A stretch of 64,000 nt of DNA, taken from Brevipalpus yothersi. Taxonomy: Eukaryota > Arthropoda > Arachnida > Trombidiformes > Tenuipalpidae. The stretch spans positions 1-64,000 of the forward strand of contig QZCP01000141.1 in NCBI GenBank assembly GCA_003956705.1, in the 5' to 3' direction. The notes beneath the pieces are model-generated. The model was not told the origin of the DNA and ran no database searches. It was given only the letters and a program-made list of their open reading frames with translations. Position numbers and translations under genes: made by a program. Shown here piece after piece: positions 1 to 12,509 of the stretch. The stretch's first letter is position 1; every line of letters starts with the position of its first letter.

Positions 1-33
<33 letters not shown>
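1..33. repeat. (GA)n microsatellite at window edge
   Basis: Perfect GA repeat that continues beyond the window start. Confidence 0.95.
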
Positions 34-35
<2 letters not shown>

Positions 36-750
36 AAGTTGCAAAAATGATGTAGGATCATCTTATTATCTCAGCATGCTTGTGTCGCTGGATATTTATC
101 ATCATGATGATGAACAACATGGCAGGGAATCAGATGTTATTTCATTCAACAAACGGGTATCTATCATGGCTTCGAGAGAGAGAGAGAGAGAGAGAAATTT
201 TTCAACATCATCATGGTGAACCAAAAATGGAATGAATTGGGCTTAAAAAATTTGTTCCGTTGAAAAGAAGCAAATTTTTTCCATCTATCGTTCCCTGAAT
301 GTCCATGCATGCTGAGATGGTGTGGACATGTTGATGGTTAATGTTGAAACTTATACAGATTATCTGAATGAGGCCACAATGTGTGTTCATGTGGTGTCCT
401 GATAAAAGGCTCAATTTATGCTGGATTCTTTTTGTATTGGCTGTGATTTGATTTGATTGTCATTTATACTTTCCTGGACACACAACAAACTCATACAAAC
501 TATGAATTTTCCTTTCTCTTTCGAAATTTCACCATCTTTCCATGAAGTGAATACGATTTTTAAAGATGCATGTCTGATTTTGTGCCATCTAAATATACAT
601 CAGCATTACCAAAAATACTAACATATGTTGTCTGGAAATGATATATATTTGCCTCAACTTTTGGAAGTAGGAGCAAAAAGATCATGTTGGAATTCATTAT
701 CAAAATTTTTGATACACCCTTCAATACGACTGGAAAAGATTTAACGTATC

Positions 751-772
751 CACACACACACACACACACACA
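751..772. repeat. (CA)n microsatellite
   Basis: Eleven CA units; one of the few arrays not of the CT/GA type. Confidence 0.9.
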
Positions 773-1312
773 TTTGGAAGAAAAAGCTCATCATCATCAT
801 GAACATTAGTATAATCAACAAGTCATATTCTTAGTCAGATAAGATATTCCTTAAAGCTTGCCCATCCTCTTGTATTCATTAATCTAACTCAAGGCGAAAA
901 TTAGGCTCAGTTGAATAGTTTCGAGTAGACTGATAATGAATATGAATATGTTTGAATTGAGATGATACTGAAGTGGAAAAGATTTAGAATGCGAAAAATC
1001 TTCTCCTTCCTATTTTTTGCTTGCTCCCAGAACGTGGAACACTTAATTGAAACTCTAGCAAATATTTTATCATAAATACCAAACTATGTTAATCTCTCCT
1101 CCTTTATCAAACAAAATTTAACCATCCTCTTGATGAGATTGAGAAAAAATGTGGGTGTTGAAGAGTAATTGGTCACTATTCCACAAAATCTGGACACGAT
1201 GACACACCAAATGTTGATGGGAAACAATCAATCAAACCTTTCTCAATTCATCACTCCGGTTGACTGGATATCACTAAATGATGAGAAATTGAGCTAACTA
1301 TCAGCCATTATT

Positions 1313-1316
<4 letters not shown>

Positions 1317-1369
<53 letters not shown>
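1317..1369. repeat. (CT)n microsatellite
   Basis: About 26 perfect CT units. Confidence 0.95.
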
Positions 1370-1372
<3 letters not shown>

Positions 1373-1928
1373 TCTAGATCTCTCATAGATCATTCCGAAT
1401 TCAATCCATTTCCGGTTCCGATTACGCCAAATATTCAGTCGTTCTGATAATGATTTAGCAATACATGAGGGATAAGGGCACTAGCCCATGCTAGCTTTAT
1501 CACCAATGTTTGCGCCAATCCTAATCAATCCTAATCAAAATGACTCTTTCTATGAATTGTAACGCATACCATTGCGATGTGTCTTCATCCTCTTCTGTGA
1601 ATTTGATGTATCAAATAGTTTAAAGTATTGTGATAGTTGGCATAGCTTGTCTCTCTCTCTCTCTTTCCCTTCTTCTGGAGATTATTTGTTCCAAACCAGC
1701 TGAAGATGAATCCGTTCTGCTGGTTGAATCTTCGTTCTTCCGGCATCATCCAGAAGCATCAACAGCATCCACCTTGCCATTGACCTGCGAGCCATTGAAA
1801 GATGGTAGTAGTAGCTCTTTTATCAGCTTAAATTGAGGGAAAAAATATATATACACTGTGATCTCAAGTTGATCATACAGGTTTTTACCTTATGATCACA
1901 ATTGTTTCTCATTTAACCATCGTTTCTA

Positions 1929-1932
<4 letters not shown>

Positions 1933-1981
<49 letters not shown>
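1933..1981. repeat. (CT)n microsatellite
   Basis: About 24 perfect CT units, 560 bp from the previous tract. Confidence 0.95.
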
Positions 1982-1984
<3 letters not shown>

Positions 1985-4900
1985 CCTATCCATTCGATTA
2001 CTTGTTGGCCAGACAAGTTTGTTCACATGTTACCAGGATCAATTTTAACCACATAATAGTATACGATTTGGTGTTGGCCCCTAATTTGTCGCACGAATTT
2101 TTTAATGTCCTTCTTAAGGACAGGCCAAACAAGATCAAAACTCGAAAAACTGCATGATCCTCTCTCTCTCTCAACCTATCTTGAACCGTTATATGGATGA
2201 TAATCTGGAATATGATGATGTAATATCATCTTTCCTCGTTCCTGGACAAACAGGACCCCAAAATGAGAAAGATGATTTGTTTACTATTGCGGATATCTTA
2301 TTAGTTGATTTATTGGATGAGCTTTTGTAGAGTCGATATTTTGCTTCACCTATTGTTAGTGGTTGGGCAATAAGAAGAAGAAAAAAGAATTTATGCAGAT
2401 TGGGCTCAATTCTCCTACTTCAAGTGTTCGAAAAAATCAGTTAACAAGATTGGGAATTTAGAGTCACCAAAGTCAGATAAGCTGAGGCTGTTTGTTTGGA
2501 ATATTTTCTCATGTGAAAAGATAGAAGATCTTGGAAAGAAAAAAAAACTTGAGCATAAAGAGTGGAGAATAACAATCGTAATCAGCTCAACCACATTCAA
2601 TTCTTATTTTTGTGTTCAGTAAAAATGAAAGAAAAACAACAACAACAACAAAAAGTATGCATACTTATATATCATCGTCATATTTTTTTTTCTTTCAAAA
2701 GGCTGATAAATCTTTAACTAATTGAAAATCTATCCTCTTTTTGAGGTCAAATCCTATCTACACACCATGCAAGCATACATACATCTATCTGTACATCTGT
2801 TGAGTCTGTATGTATGAGTAGTATATTATTTGTTCAACTTTTTTTTCTCCTTCCATTAATGAAGAGTTAACAGTCTCATATTAGAGGCTAATGATTGGCG
2901 AACGAAAATTCATATATTCAAATGAGCCATATTCCAGGTATTAATCAGTTTTGTCATTCATTGCCATAATATTGCTGCTGGTGTATCATGTTTCCTACAC
3001 AAATATATGTACATCTGCATGGATTCATTTCAATTTTTTTTATTATCATTTCTTTATCTACTCTTATTTCCTAAATGGCACCCCCATACATACTGACCAT
3101 GGACTCTTGGTCTAGCTTGATTTATTTGATCTCCGCCAATATCTGTTGTTGAGTTGTATGTCATGCATGTTCATTCCATTGATGAAAATGAAAAGAATGT
3201 ATCTGTATTCATACACATACACACACATACACCATCAATTATCAGTACATATCGGTGATAGAAAGTGAGAGCTTCATTGATAGTTGAAAAGTTTGCTGGC
3301 CAAACATATAGTAGACTTATGATGAAGGCTTTTTCGAGAGAGAGATACAAAAGGTTCTTTTTGTCCCCAAAAAAATGATCAGCATGGGACAAAACTCGAT
3401 GTCAATATGCCATTCATCGAGAGAAAGCTATGCTGCTATAAGACCTTCTGTAATCTGTATATATACGTTTACATGTGGTCCGTTTGGATGTTGATATTGA
3501 ATTTTGTGACCGAAAAAAAAAGTCTTGGTACAAACCATAAAGTGGATAAATATTGTTCTTTTTTTCTTTACCAAATTCAAGTTGAGCGAGCTGAAATGAC
3601 TTTATTACACTTTGAATGTGGACTGATTGTCGTAACGAAGAGAGAAAGAAAGATGTTCATGTTTGATCGAAATTTTACAGCAATTTGATCGCATATTAGT
3701 ACATTTCATTTTTGTGGTCAGTTGAAAAAATATAGTTTCGCTCATTTGTCCTGAGAAAAGTTTTTATCTGTCTTTTTTTGGAGGATAGATAAAATACATG
3801 TATTTTACTGTGCGAATCATTCATTTTCTTTTGATTGAAAAGTGGTTCAAATTTTTCTCTCTCTCTCTCTCTCTTACTTTTTTCGACTATTTTTGATTAT
3901 TTTTATGATCAAAAGTTTGTTCACTTACACACACATACATTCTCGAGCAAAACATGGACCATACTTTTGGACCAAAATAATGATGAGAATAAGAGTGAAA
4001 ACATAACTTGTTATGTTTTGCTTTTTTAACGGTACTTTACCGATCGCCAATCATACAAACATCCATATAAGTGATCGTAAGTGGAGATTTGAGATTTTTT
4101 CTCCCAAAAATTCGAGAATACAGCGATAATTTTTGACCATGATAAAAAATGAAAGACATATGGTTTCGAGAATGGTTTTTATGTAACATTCCGATCTCAA
4201 TCGAAATGCTGCAAATCACTGAACATGTGATAAAACAAGATACCTCAAGATCTCACATGAGGAATCATTCTGAAAGCTCACACAAGATATCTTTCAACCA
4301 CAATGGTTTCTCCAAAATTCCATCAGTTTCCAGGCTTTCAATGACTTTAGAATAGATTTATCTAAGATTCCTTTCTGGGAGTAAAGTTGAAAATTCTTAC
4401 AGTTCTTTTGCGATCTTACCAATGATTATCTTGTCATCATGATGGGCTCACTATGAACATGATTCCACTCAAGTACCTCTAAGCTTCCCGCTTAACTTCA
4501 GGGAACATATAAATAAGGGATATCTTGATCAATAAATCATGTGAAATGTACTAAATCTGAAAAAAGTTCAGACCATAATCCACAACTCATCTAATCTACA
4601 CTCTTGCTTCTTTGATAAAATTTTGATACCTCAAGATTTTCTTTCCTATTCCTCTTATTCTTACTCATAAATCTGTTCACCCTGCAATGGTCACCCTCTT
4701 TAATAGCCAAAAAATATGATTTCTTATAAATTCTCAAAATTGCGATGAAAAATTTCTCAACTGTCCATAATATTTACTACTTTACTATCAGTCTTTCTTT
4801 GCATCTTCACCAATCAGGCACCGAAAAAAATGTTCTCTCTCACCAGCATTTTGAGGAGCCTCTCCAAAAGCTTAGAACTTTTCTGATAATCTCACAGATT

Positions 4901-5738
4901 ATCCACTTTAGTCCACATCGGAATGAAAAAGGACTTACATACATTAAGGAAGAGCAATTCACGCGGTTGATGTGTCACTTGGATAAGAAGTGATTTATTT
5001 TTTCCTCCAATCTGACATCTCTTCACTGGAAACTGTGTGCAAGTGATCGGGCTACATGGATGGTCTACCTTTTTATCTCTGAACATTATGGCATTCCATA
5101 GATGTTATGTAAAACTACACTTTACACTGCACTTGCATACCAATGAGAAAAAAGTTCAATATCTCTCTTCAGAAATGCATTCTGTTACTGTTCTGTATGT
5201 ACTGTGCAAATGAATGTTTCACACAAATTATTGGTTTGTTTTCCATCCATCTTGGACCCATTTCATAATCACCCAATCATCAGTTGGTTCTCTCTCTCTC
5301 TCCTGATTTACTTGAGAAAATTTATCAGTGATGAGGCCACCAGACTGATGAAATAGGCTGCATATATATATTGTATATCTCGATATTACAGCGTAGGTAT
5401 TGATAGTTGAGTGAAAAAAATTCGTTGGCGTTGAAAAACGGAACTAATGGACATACACTTGCGAAGGTTAAACAAGCCGTTTTTCTTTCTGAGAACGATA
5501 AACTCAATCTGTATTCTTCCTTGATCACCGTGATAATCGATATTCAACGTTCAATAAGCTTTGCCACTGTTTGGCATCATTTTGAATGCACATCATCACC
5601 TCAAATTGGAAGAGGGAGAGAGAAAGAAAATCATATTGACTAGCATGGAAATAATAAGAAGAAAAAGCATATTATCAACTCTCCATCTCTCATATACCTG
5701 TATGCATCACCACAAATGCTGATCTCATCAGAATTCTT

Positions 5739-5739
<1 letters not shown>

Positions 5740-5774
<35 letters not shown>
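5740..5774. repeat. (CT)n microsatellite
   Basis: About 17 CT units within a wider CT-rich stretch. Confidence 0.9.
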
Positions 5775-5782
<8 letters not shown>

Positions 5783-7828
5783 TGTTGGACCTAAATCAGC
5801 ATCCATATTCGGTAGCGTTCATGTCCCACGAATCGTTTATCGTCAGTAAGTCACGGTCTCTCTCTCTCTTTCTCTTACTTATATATCAGCCCATTCAATC
5901 ATCAGTGATCTTCATCGTATTCATACATCATCATTCTCGTCCTCCTCCTCCTCAAATCATGGCCCACGAGTTAGCCTTCTGAATGTTAATTTTTGTCAAG
6001 TTTTTATCAACATTCAAAAGCTTTTTCATCTCCATTATCAGCTTTCCAAGCTATTATTCTTGAGATTTTTCTCTCCTCTTCTTCTTCTTCTTCTTCATTC
6101 ACTCCCTCTCATTGAAACACATACAGACACTCATGAAAAGAGAGAGAGAGAAAAAAAACAGTATCATCAAGCATCCTCATTCATTCATCACATTGATGTT
6201 CATGATCAAGCCAGTCTAATATGGTACCGAACTTCAATTGATGACCAGAATGAAGAATCAGATCTTTTTCTCGAATGTAGCTCAAGTTGATTTTGAATTG
6301 TCGATTTTGAAAGTTTTTCCCTAAATTGCTTACCCTTTTCAAGAGAAAGATCGATTCATTGAAATCAAACGGGACTTGATCCAAAATGTTGACTCAAGAA
6401 AGACCAATCTACTTGAATGTTATTTCACCAAATAGGAATACACGCGAACCTTAGATCACGGCTTTTCGATCATCTTCCATCTATCCTCGTTATTTATATA
6501 TAGATATAAAAAAGGTCTCAATCTTGATTACTTATTCCAATGCTACTTGTCTATCGTAAATACATGCATTCTCTCAATTCTTCACCTTGTAATGATGTTT
6601 CTCTTATTCTTCTTTAAATTTGGCAACTTTGAAAGTTGTGCAACATGCACATTTCAATGATTTTCACGATTTTTGGGTGAAAGAGGTACAAAATTAGGAG
6701 CAAAAAGGATGCTGAATGTTGTGAAATTTTGAAATACTATTGAATATACTGACCGATTTAGTCTTTTAATATGAGCAGATGATGATAACTTTGCTCATTT
6801 CCGAGATTGGAAATTCTGTCTCGAAAATACGTCGGATTACTTTGCATAAGTGAGATAAAACTCATGTAAAACTGGAAATTCAATTTGCTATCAAAATCTA
6901 GGAGTAAGCAAAGTAATTACATGTCTGATGATGAGCTTCATTTCATTGATGATCAGTCACTCGTCTCATCAAGACAAGCTGAATTCAATCTGATTGAAGG
7001 AAAATCCAATCTTCCCTGAACTCCCATGAAATACTCCCCAAGAATTGCGAAATATACTCTAGCCAACCCAAGTTCTCTAATACTGATAATAATAATGGGT
7101 GAAGATCAGGTATCAAATTAATGTACAACACACACACATACAAAAAAAAGAATTGAGCTAAGCAATCAAATTGGAGGTCAGTTTGTATTCTAAATCGTGT
7201 ACTTAATTTTTATTTTTTACCTCAAAAACCGTATCAATCGAAGCATTCATCTGACGTCTATCCGTTGAAATTCACTTGCCTGAAACGGCTTTGGCTACTT
7301 TTCTTTAGTATATTTATATATATATTTTTTCTTTTTTGATCTTATTTTCATCATCATTTCTTATTTTTCTTGCCCATTTGGCTAGCTTGTGGCGATGAAT
7401 ACGAATTCAGTTTATTCATGTATAGATGATTGCTTGACCCAAGCCATCAACTCTTTCTTCATCAACTTCTATTACCATTAACGCTATATACGCTTACCAA
7501 TTTGACGTTGATCAAAAAAGTCTGAGCCATTCTGAGTTCAGAATACTGAGTAAAATTTTCGATTGAATTTTTCACCTATCAAATGTTAATCAGAATAATT
7601 CTTATGCTGAAAGATTGGCGAGATAGAAAGAAAATAATTTCACGAAATTTTACATACACACAAACTTATACATTAGAAAAACATATCCACACACACACAT
7701 AATAGAATATATATATTGGTAACAATGCAGTAAATAAAAAAATAATAATAATAACGATCATTTGTTCTAACTGGTCTACTCTTTTTCTTTTTTCTTTCCT
7801 TTTTCTTTATAATATGTGTATTATACAG

Positions 7829-10237
7829 ATATTCATGTTCGTTGGCATGATAGTTCCTCACTTTTGGACAACACTACACGATAATGTTATTACCTGGTTC
7901 GCTTTGATCGAAGGTTTCCTTTTGCCATTCTCATTGTATCTGACAGATGACAGTTTTCGTGAAGCAGTACGAATGGCCTTTAGACGTCGATCATCACTAC
8001 ATGATATTAACGGTGGTGTAAGCTGTAAAAGTATATACAAATCGGCCATGGGAAACGGAGGAGGAGGAGGTGGAATGTTAGGCAAACCACCTCCTGGTCT
8101 ACCATTCCATTATAATGATTTTATTGTAATTGATAAGCCATACTTGGGTCTTGGTGGTGGTGGTGGAGGTAAATTGTGTGACAAAAAAGGACCCAAACGG
8201 ACATCGTCTTCACTGAATATATTGTCATCCAGTAATGGTCGAATATATCATGGTGGCTCAATAAATCGTTCCAATTGTAAGCTGATGGACATGATGATGA
8301 TGGACGGTGGCGGTGGGCGAGATGATGGTACCATAAATCATTACAAAAATGGTGGACACTATGTATCATCAAAAAAATCGCTACTATCTCGAAATAACAG
8401 TCAGTTAAGTTATATACTGCCACACACAAAAAAATCTTCATCCTCACCTTTTTTCACCGATCATCATCACCATCATGGTATCCACCATCAGTCCAGCCCA
8501 TTGGGTGGTGGAAGTAGCCCATTTCATATAAGCACATTGTTGGCCAATTTTCGTACATCAGAAGATGTGAATCGAAAGAATAATAAAATTCCATGGACAT
8601 GTTCCGCTAGTGGGGACAATAATTGGCGTCTATTATCGTCCAGCACGGAGAAGCAATTGAATTGTGTTCATCAGCATCCGTTACAGCGAGGATCATCCAA
8701 TCATCAGCAACAACAACTCCAACAGCAACATGGACAAAGTGGCCTCAGCGGGACTGAGAGTCAAGATGATGAACACATTTATGCTACACTCAAGATACGA
8801 TCTTCGGATGATGAACATGGTGTATCTAATTGGGATGAAAAAAGTAGCAGTAACAATATTAAAGCCACCGGAAACGGAATGTCTAGAGGTAATAATCATA
8901 ATGGTAACGGTGGTAATGGTGGCAATGATTCAGTGAAAAAGATTAATATAAACGATAAGGAGGATGATAATTCGGTTTCGGGTGTTTCATTTACCACCAA
9001 TGCCAATGATGATTTTGAATTTCATGATACACGCAATCAGCCGGATTCAAATGTTGGTGTAAAAAGTTTGTCAACCTCTAAGGTTCGTCAAGGCTCATCA
9101 TCACTGGGTATGACTTTGAAAGAAGATATCGAAAGTGGTGATAGTTCATCGTCAGCTGGTGATATGTCCATACTGAGCAGTGATTCATGTTCATCAAGTG
9201 ATTCGGAGTGTGATCAGAAGATGGGCAAAAAATGGATTAACAGTAATAATGTTAATCAAATGAATCGTAAACACTTATCAAATCATATGATCCCTATGCC
9301 TGGTCCACTTCGTTCACGGAATCGTTTTTCCTCCTCTCAACAAGCTTTGTGTCCCGAAAATAAGCGTCGAGGGTGGCAATTTTTTTCCACAAGTGATATT
9401 CACTTACTAGACTCTAAGAGTTCCGATATTAATCAATTATTCAATTATCATCATCAACATCATCAACAGCCACATCATAATAATCATCATCATCATTCAT
9501 CATCATCGAATGGAGCCAAAGATTTTGTCTCTGATATACCATCAGGTCCATCAATTGGTAGACCATTTCCAAATGGTTTCGGTGGAGGTGGCCTGTATGC
9601 TCATTGTGGTGGCGGAAGTGGAAATGGTATCAATGGAATATCATATCGTCGAACAATGTCCGAAACAAATTTATCTCCACTGGGTCAAGCTGCCACGAGT
9701 GCCAATGGTGGCGGTATGATGAATGGCCCAAATTGTGGACCATTTTTTGGTCGTGATAAAGCCATATATGTGCCTATACGATCGATTAATGGACCTATCG
9801 GAATGCCACCCGTTCCAGGTCCAAATAATCGATTTAACAACAATAGTAACAATAATCATTATCCTACCAATGAAAGTCATCATACAAACGATACTTTCAC
9901 CAGTAATAGTACAAATTCAAGTGGCTTGGGTGAAAATAAATTTGGTCCAATGTTATTTGGTGATCGTCGATTGAATAGGATAAGTTCATTTTCCAAGAAT
10001 CGACCTCGAATACGTGCACAAAAGTATCAAATACATCGGCGAGCAGCTCGACGTCAAGAATCAGCAAAAGAGATGTCCAACAATAATATGGACTATCGAC
10101 GCCATTGTATTGGATCTCGGCTTAGTTTGGCTCATGATTTTAATTCTAAAGAATTGGCAACTTTTGTATCGGTCAAATCGATGCCTGACCTTACCGTGGG
10201 TGGCTATTTTCCTATTTATGCTCCATTGAAGAAGTGA
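7829..10237 (+). CDS. Last exon of a probable orphan GPCR with a giant cytoplasmic tail (partial)
   Basis: An acceptor (ttatacag) ends at 7828 and the exon then stays open, phase 0, for 802 codons to a TGA ending at 10237. The first ~40 residues contain hydrophobic segments, including FALIEGFLLPFSLYL followed by TDDSFREAVRMAFRRR, which looks like a last transmembrane helix running into a basic helix 8. The LLP-F-L-D-R spacing recalls the seventh helix of GPR153/GPR162-type orphan receptors; this is from memory and weak. The remaining ~760 residues form a hydrophilic low-complexity tail with Gly runs, His runs, Asn/Ser-rich and Gln-rich segments, and a short ordered-looking C-terminus ending in PIYAPLKK. 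Upstream exons carrying the other helices were not recognised in the window. It may instead be another membrane protein with a long cytoplasmic tail. Confidence 0.6.
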   Translation: MFMFVGMIVPHFWTTLHDNVITWFALIEGFLLPFSLYLTDDSFREAVRMAFRRRSSLHDINGGVSCKSIYKSAMGNGGGGGGMLGKPPPGLPFHYNDFIVIDKPYLGLGGGGGGKLCDKKGPKRTSSSLNILSSSNGRIYHGGSINRSNCKLMDMMMMDGGGGRDDGTINHYKNGGHYVSSKKSLLSRNNSQLSYILPHTKKSSSSPFFTDHHHHHGIHHQSSPLGGGSSPFHISTLLANFRTSEDVNRKNNKIPWTCSASGDNNWRLLSSSTEKQLNCVHQHPLQRGSSNHQQQQLQQQHGQSGLSGTESQDDEHIYATLKIRSSDDEHGVSNWDEKSSSNNIKATGNGMSRGNNHNGNGGNGGNDSVKKININDKEDDNSVSGVSFTTNANDDFEFHDTRNQPDSNVGVKSLSTSKVRQGSSSLGMTLKEDIESGDSSSSAGDMSILSSDSCSSSDSECDQKMGKKWINSNNVNQMNRKHLSNHMIPMPGPLRSRNRFSSSQQALCPENKRRGWQFFSTSDIHLLDSKSSDINQLFNYHHQHHQQPHHNNHHHHSSSSNGAKDFVSDIPSGPSIGRPFPNGFGGGGLYAHCGGGSGNGINGISYRRTMSETNLSPLGQAATSANGGGMMNGPNCGPFFGRDKAIYVPIRSINGPIGMPPVPGPNNRFNNNSNNNHYPTNESHHTNDTFTSNSTNSSGLGENKFGPMLFGDRRLNRISSFSKNRPRIRAQKYQIHRRAARRQESAKEMSNNNMDYRRHCIGSRLSLAHDFNSKELATFVSVKSMPDLTVGGYFPIYAPLKK

Positions 10238-11622
10238 AAAAAAACAAACAAAGATCACTTCTTCATCAAGCGATTGAACAAAGATGACCATTGGTTAAGG
10301 AATGTTCTTTTTTCTTGGATGGAAAAAAAAGTTTTGGATCTTTTCTTTCTCTCTGTTAAAGAAGTGATTGAAAAGAATGATGATGGAGAAAAAAAATTCA
10401 AAAGGAATCCAATTGATGCGTTCCATCGATTTGAAACCGATGATCTGTTCTCTCTGTTTCTTTTCTGATTGGTAGAGAGGAAGTCTCAATTAACAGCACT
10501 CACATGCATAGCCAGTGGAGCATATTTTCACAGAATATTATCAAATTCTTTTGCCAAAGTCAGTGCGACAACCCTACGATAAATGCTTTTTATAGCTTTT
10601 TTTTGGTGATTTAAAAAAGAGCCTCTCGAGAAGGAGAAGAAAGACATGATTTGAGGCCTCTCTTCCAAGGAAAAGCTATGGTTTACTAAAATAGTGCCAA
10701 TAATGTAACCTAAACATGATGAAAGTAAAAATCAGTGGCTAAGTTTTCATTGTACCAATTTGAATGGAATATTGATGATAATTACAATCAATATTCTCAT
10801 CTTACAAGTGACCTGAACTCGCTCAAAGAAGAGATGATCAATTTCGATGTTTGATCATCTGGAAGAGGTCATTACTATCCATCTTTCTCGTTCTCTAGCC
10901 TTGAATTAATACAGTCTCAGTATTTTGAGGAGAAAGTTTTTTGCTGTTCATATCAGACTTTTTTCATTTTGTATATACCAACCTTAATAAAAGTAAATCT
11001 GTCAAATCACCATCACAATTATCAGTGTAAAAACCGTCGTCAAAAAAAAGATGGAATGGTTCTCTTCGAAACTTTCTGTCCATAACTGAAAAATTATCAT
11101 TAAATAAAGATTTTTCCAGTTTCATTCAATCTGATTCACTTTACAACAAGCAGATCAACAGTCATACAAGATTTATAAATAACTAAGTTATTATCTTGTT
11201 TTATGAACCTCAACATTGGGGCATTCTGAGAGTGTATGGTGAGAAAAATATTGGATGATCAAGAATTCCCCTCTCAAAACACCCCAGTATTTAAGGGAAA
11301 AATTGTTCGGAATCGAGTACAGTTCAATTGGGGATCTAAAAATTTTCTAAATCATAAACAATGATCTCTCTTTGAATCACATAAGTAGTTGGAACTTTTT
11401 TCTTCGATTATGACCACTAGAATGAGATGCTTCCAGGAATCTAGCTACAAAGTTTTGGTCAAGAGATAGACACTTTCATCTTTTGAAACTAGTAATGATA
11501 TTCACATTGTGCGAGGATTGATCAGTTGATTCGAATGATGAATTGGTGAGAGCTTTGTGAAAGAATGGCATTGATACCCAGATTATATGTATCAAAACAG
11601 TTTCCAGAGTATTTAGTTATGG
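10238..11622. other. 3' UTR and intergenic region
   Basis: This is the 3' flank of the receptor exon. It is AT-rich with no supported exon. An AATAAA lies at 10986-10991 and another AAATAAAG at about 11103, either of which could end the receptor transcript. Confidence 0.6.
10986..10991 (+). terminator. Candidate polyadenylation signal AATAAA
   Basis: A canonical AATAAA lies about 750 bp past the stop of the receptor exon ending at 10237. It is the first clear plus-strand hexamer noticed in the 3' flank. Without transcripts it remains a candidate. Confidence 0.35.
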
Positions 11623-11948
11623 TCAAGATAGCTCTGAAATTATGCGATCAGTGTATTTTGACAGTTGAGTTGAAAGAATTCTGCAAAGATAACCAAATCA
11701 ATAGTGGAAAGTTCAAATTCGAAAACTTTTTAAAAGGTAACAGAGACTCACCTTTTATGTTTCTCAGATCGATGAATAAGTTTACGCACTTGATTAATAT
11801 GATTTAACAACCTTTCATTTTCGAGCTTATACTCTTCTATTCGACGACTTAGAATTTCAATTTTCTTCTCATACGGATCCAATGAGCTATCTGCATTTTG
11901 TTCACTATCAACGCTACTATTTATTTGAGTATCTTGATAGCTTTCCAT
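11623..11948 (-). CDS. TFPT: Small coiled-coil protein resembling TFPT (INO80 complex subunit F)
   Basis: Two minus-strand exons, 11948-11752 and 11680-11623, are joined by a 71-bp GT-AG intron (donor AAAG/GTGAGT, acceptor tttgcag) and give 84 residues. The N-terminus is acidic and polar. Residues ~26-80 form a charged helix containing SRRIEEYKLENERLLNHI, then QVRKLI, then KHKRILSTQLSKY across the junction. This matches the conserved TFPT coiled coil (RRxxE...NERxLNxxxQVxxI...RRFLxxxLDxY), through which the vertebrate protein joins the INO80 chromatin remodeller. The protein is much shorter than human TFPT, keeping little beyond the helix. Phase 2 to phase 1 joining and helix continuity across the junction support the model. 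It is divergent from DCTN6, 561 bp away. Another short coiled-coil protein is the alternative. Confidence 0.6.
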
Positions 11949-12509
11949 CCTCTATCCCTACCATAAACAATTGGTAGGAGAATGATTGGCCAATAAAATC
12001 CACCACTTCTTTGAAGTCAAAAAGTTGAAAACCAGGTCATAATCGGAAAAAATAATCCTATGGAATGCCAATCAAAACACCGAAACTCACAATGATGACC
12101 ATCAAAACAAGCTCTCATCACATGTGGTCTTTCCTAATGTACCTAAATGGAATCAAGACTTCAGAGTCCAAGAATCTTACACAGATACTCTTATCCTTAC
12201 CTGATTCTCAATCTACTTGTAATAACTAAAAATGACAAATATTTCCACCAAAATCACAAAATCAAACAATATGATCAAATAAAGTTCAATTAATCATCAC
12301 AACAAAAACATTCTCGAACTGATCAGCTGGAAAGTTGCTTGCATCTGAATTGTCATGGTAACGATAAAAGATGCAAACTTCAGTCTGTATCACAAGTGAG
12401 GTTGAATTTGAGTTGATTAATTACTTGATTGATTGCACTTTATTGCTTGTGAAGCTGTGAACCTAACTCTTCACCTGATTGTGGAAGACATTCTCAATAA
12501 GTTAGCAAA
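11949..12509. promoter_or_regulatory. Divergent intergenic region, TFPT-like / DCTN6
   Basis: These 561 bp separate the start codons of two head-to-head genes, so they must hold both 5' UTRs and probably a shared bidirectional promoter. No TATA box was identified at a convincing distance for either gene. Confidence 0.45.

Larger units (their letters stand above)
1..7828. other. Non-coding, microsatellite-rich 5' region
   Basis: No convincing exon was found over this 7.8 kb. It contains (GA)n at 1-33 and 174-195, (CA)n at 751-772, and long (CT)n tracts at about 1317-1369, 1933-1981 and 5740-5774. It probably holds upstream or intronic sequence of the receptor gene whose last exon begins at 7829, because the acceptor there requires an upstream exon. 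One open stretch at about 1690-1836 (+) has protein-like composition and ends in a stop, but no partner exon was seen. Confidence 0.6.
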
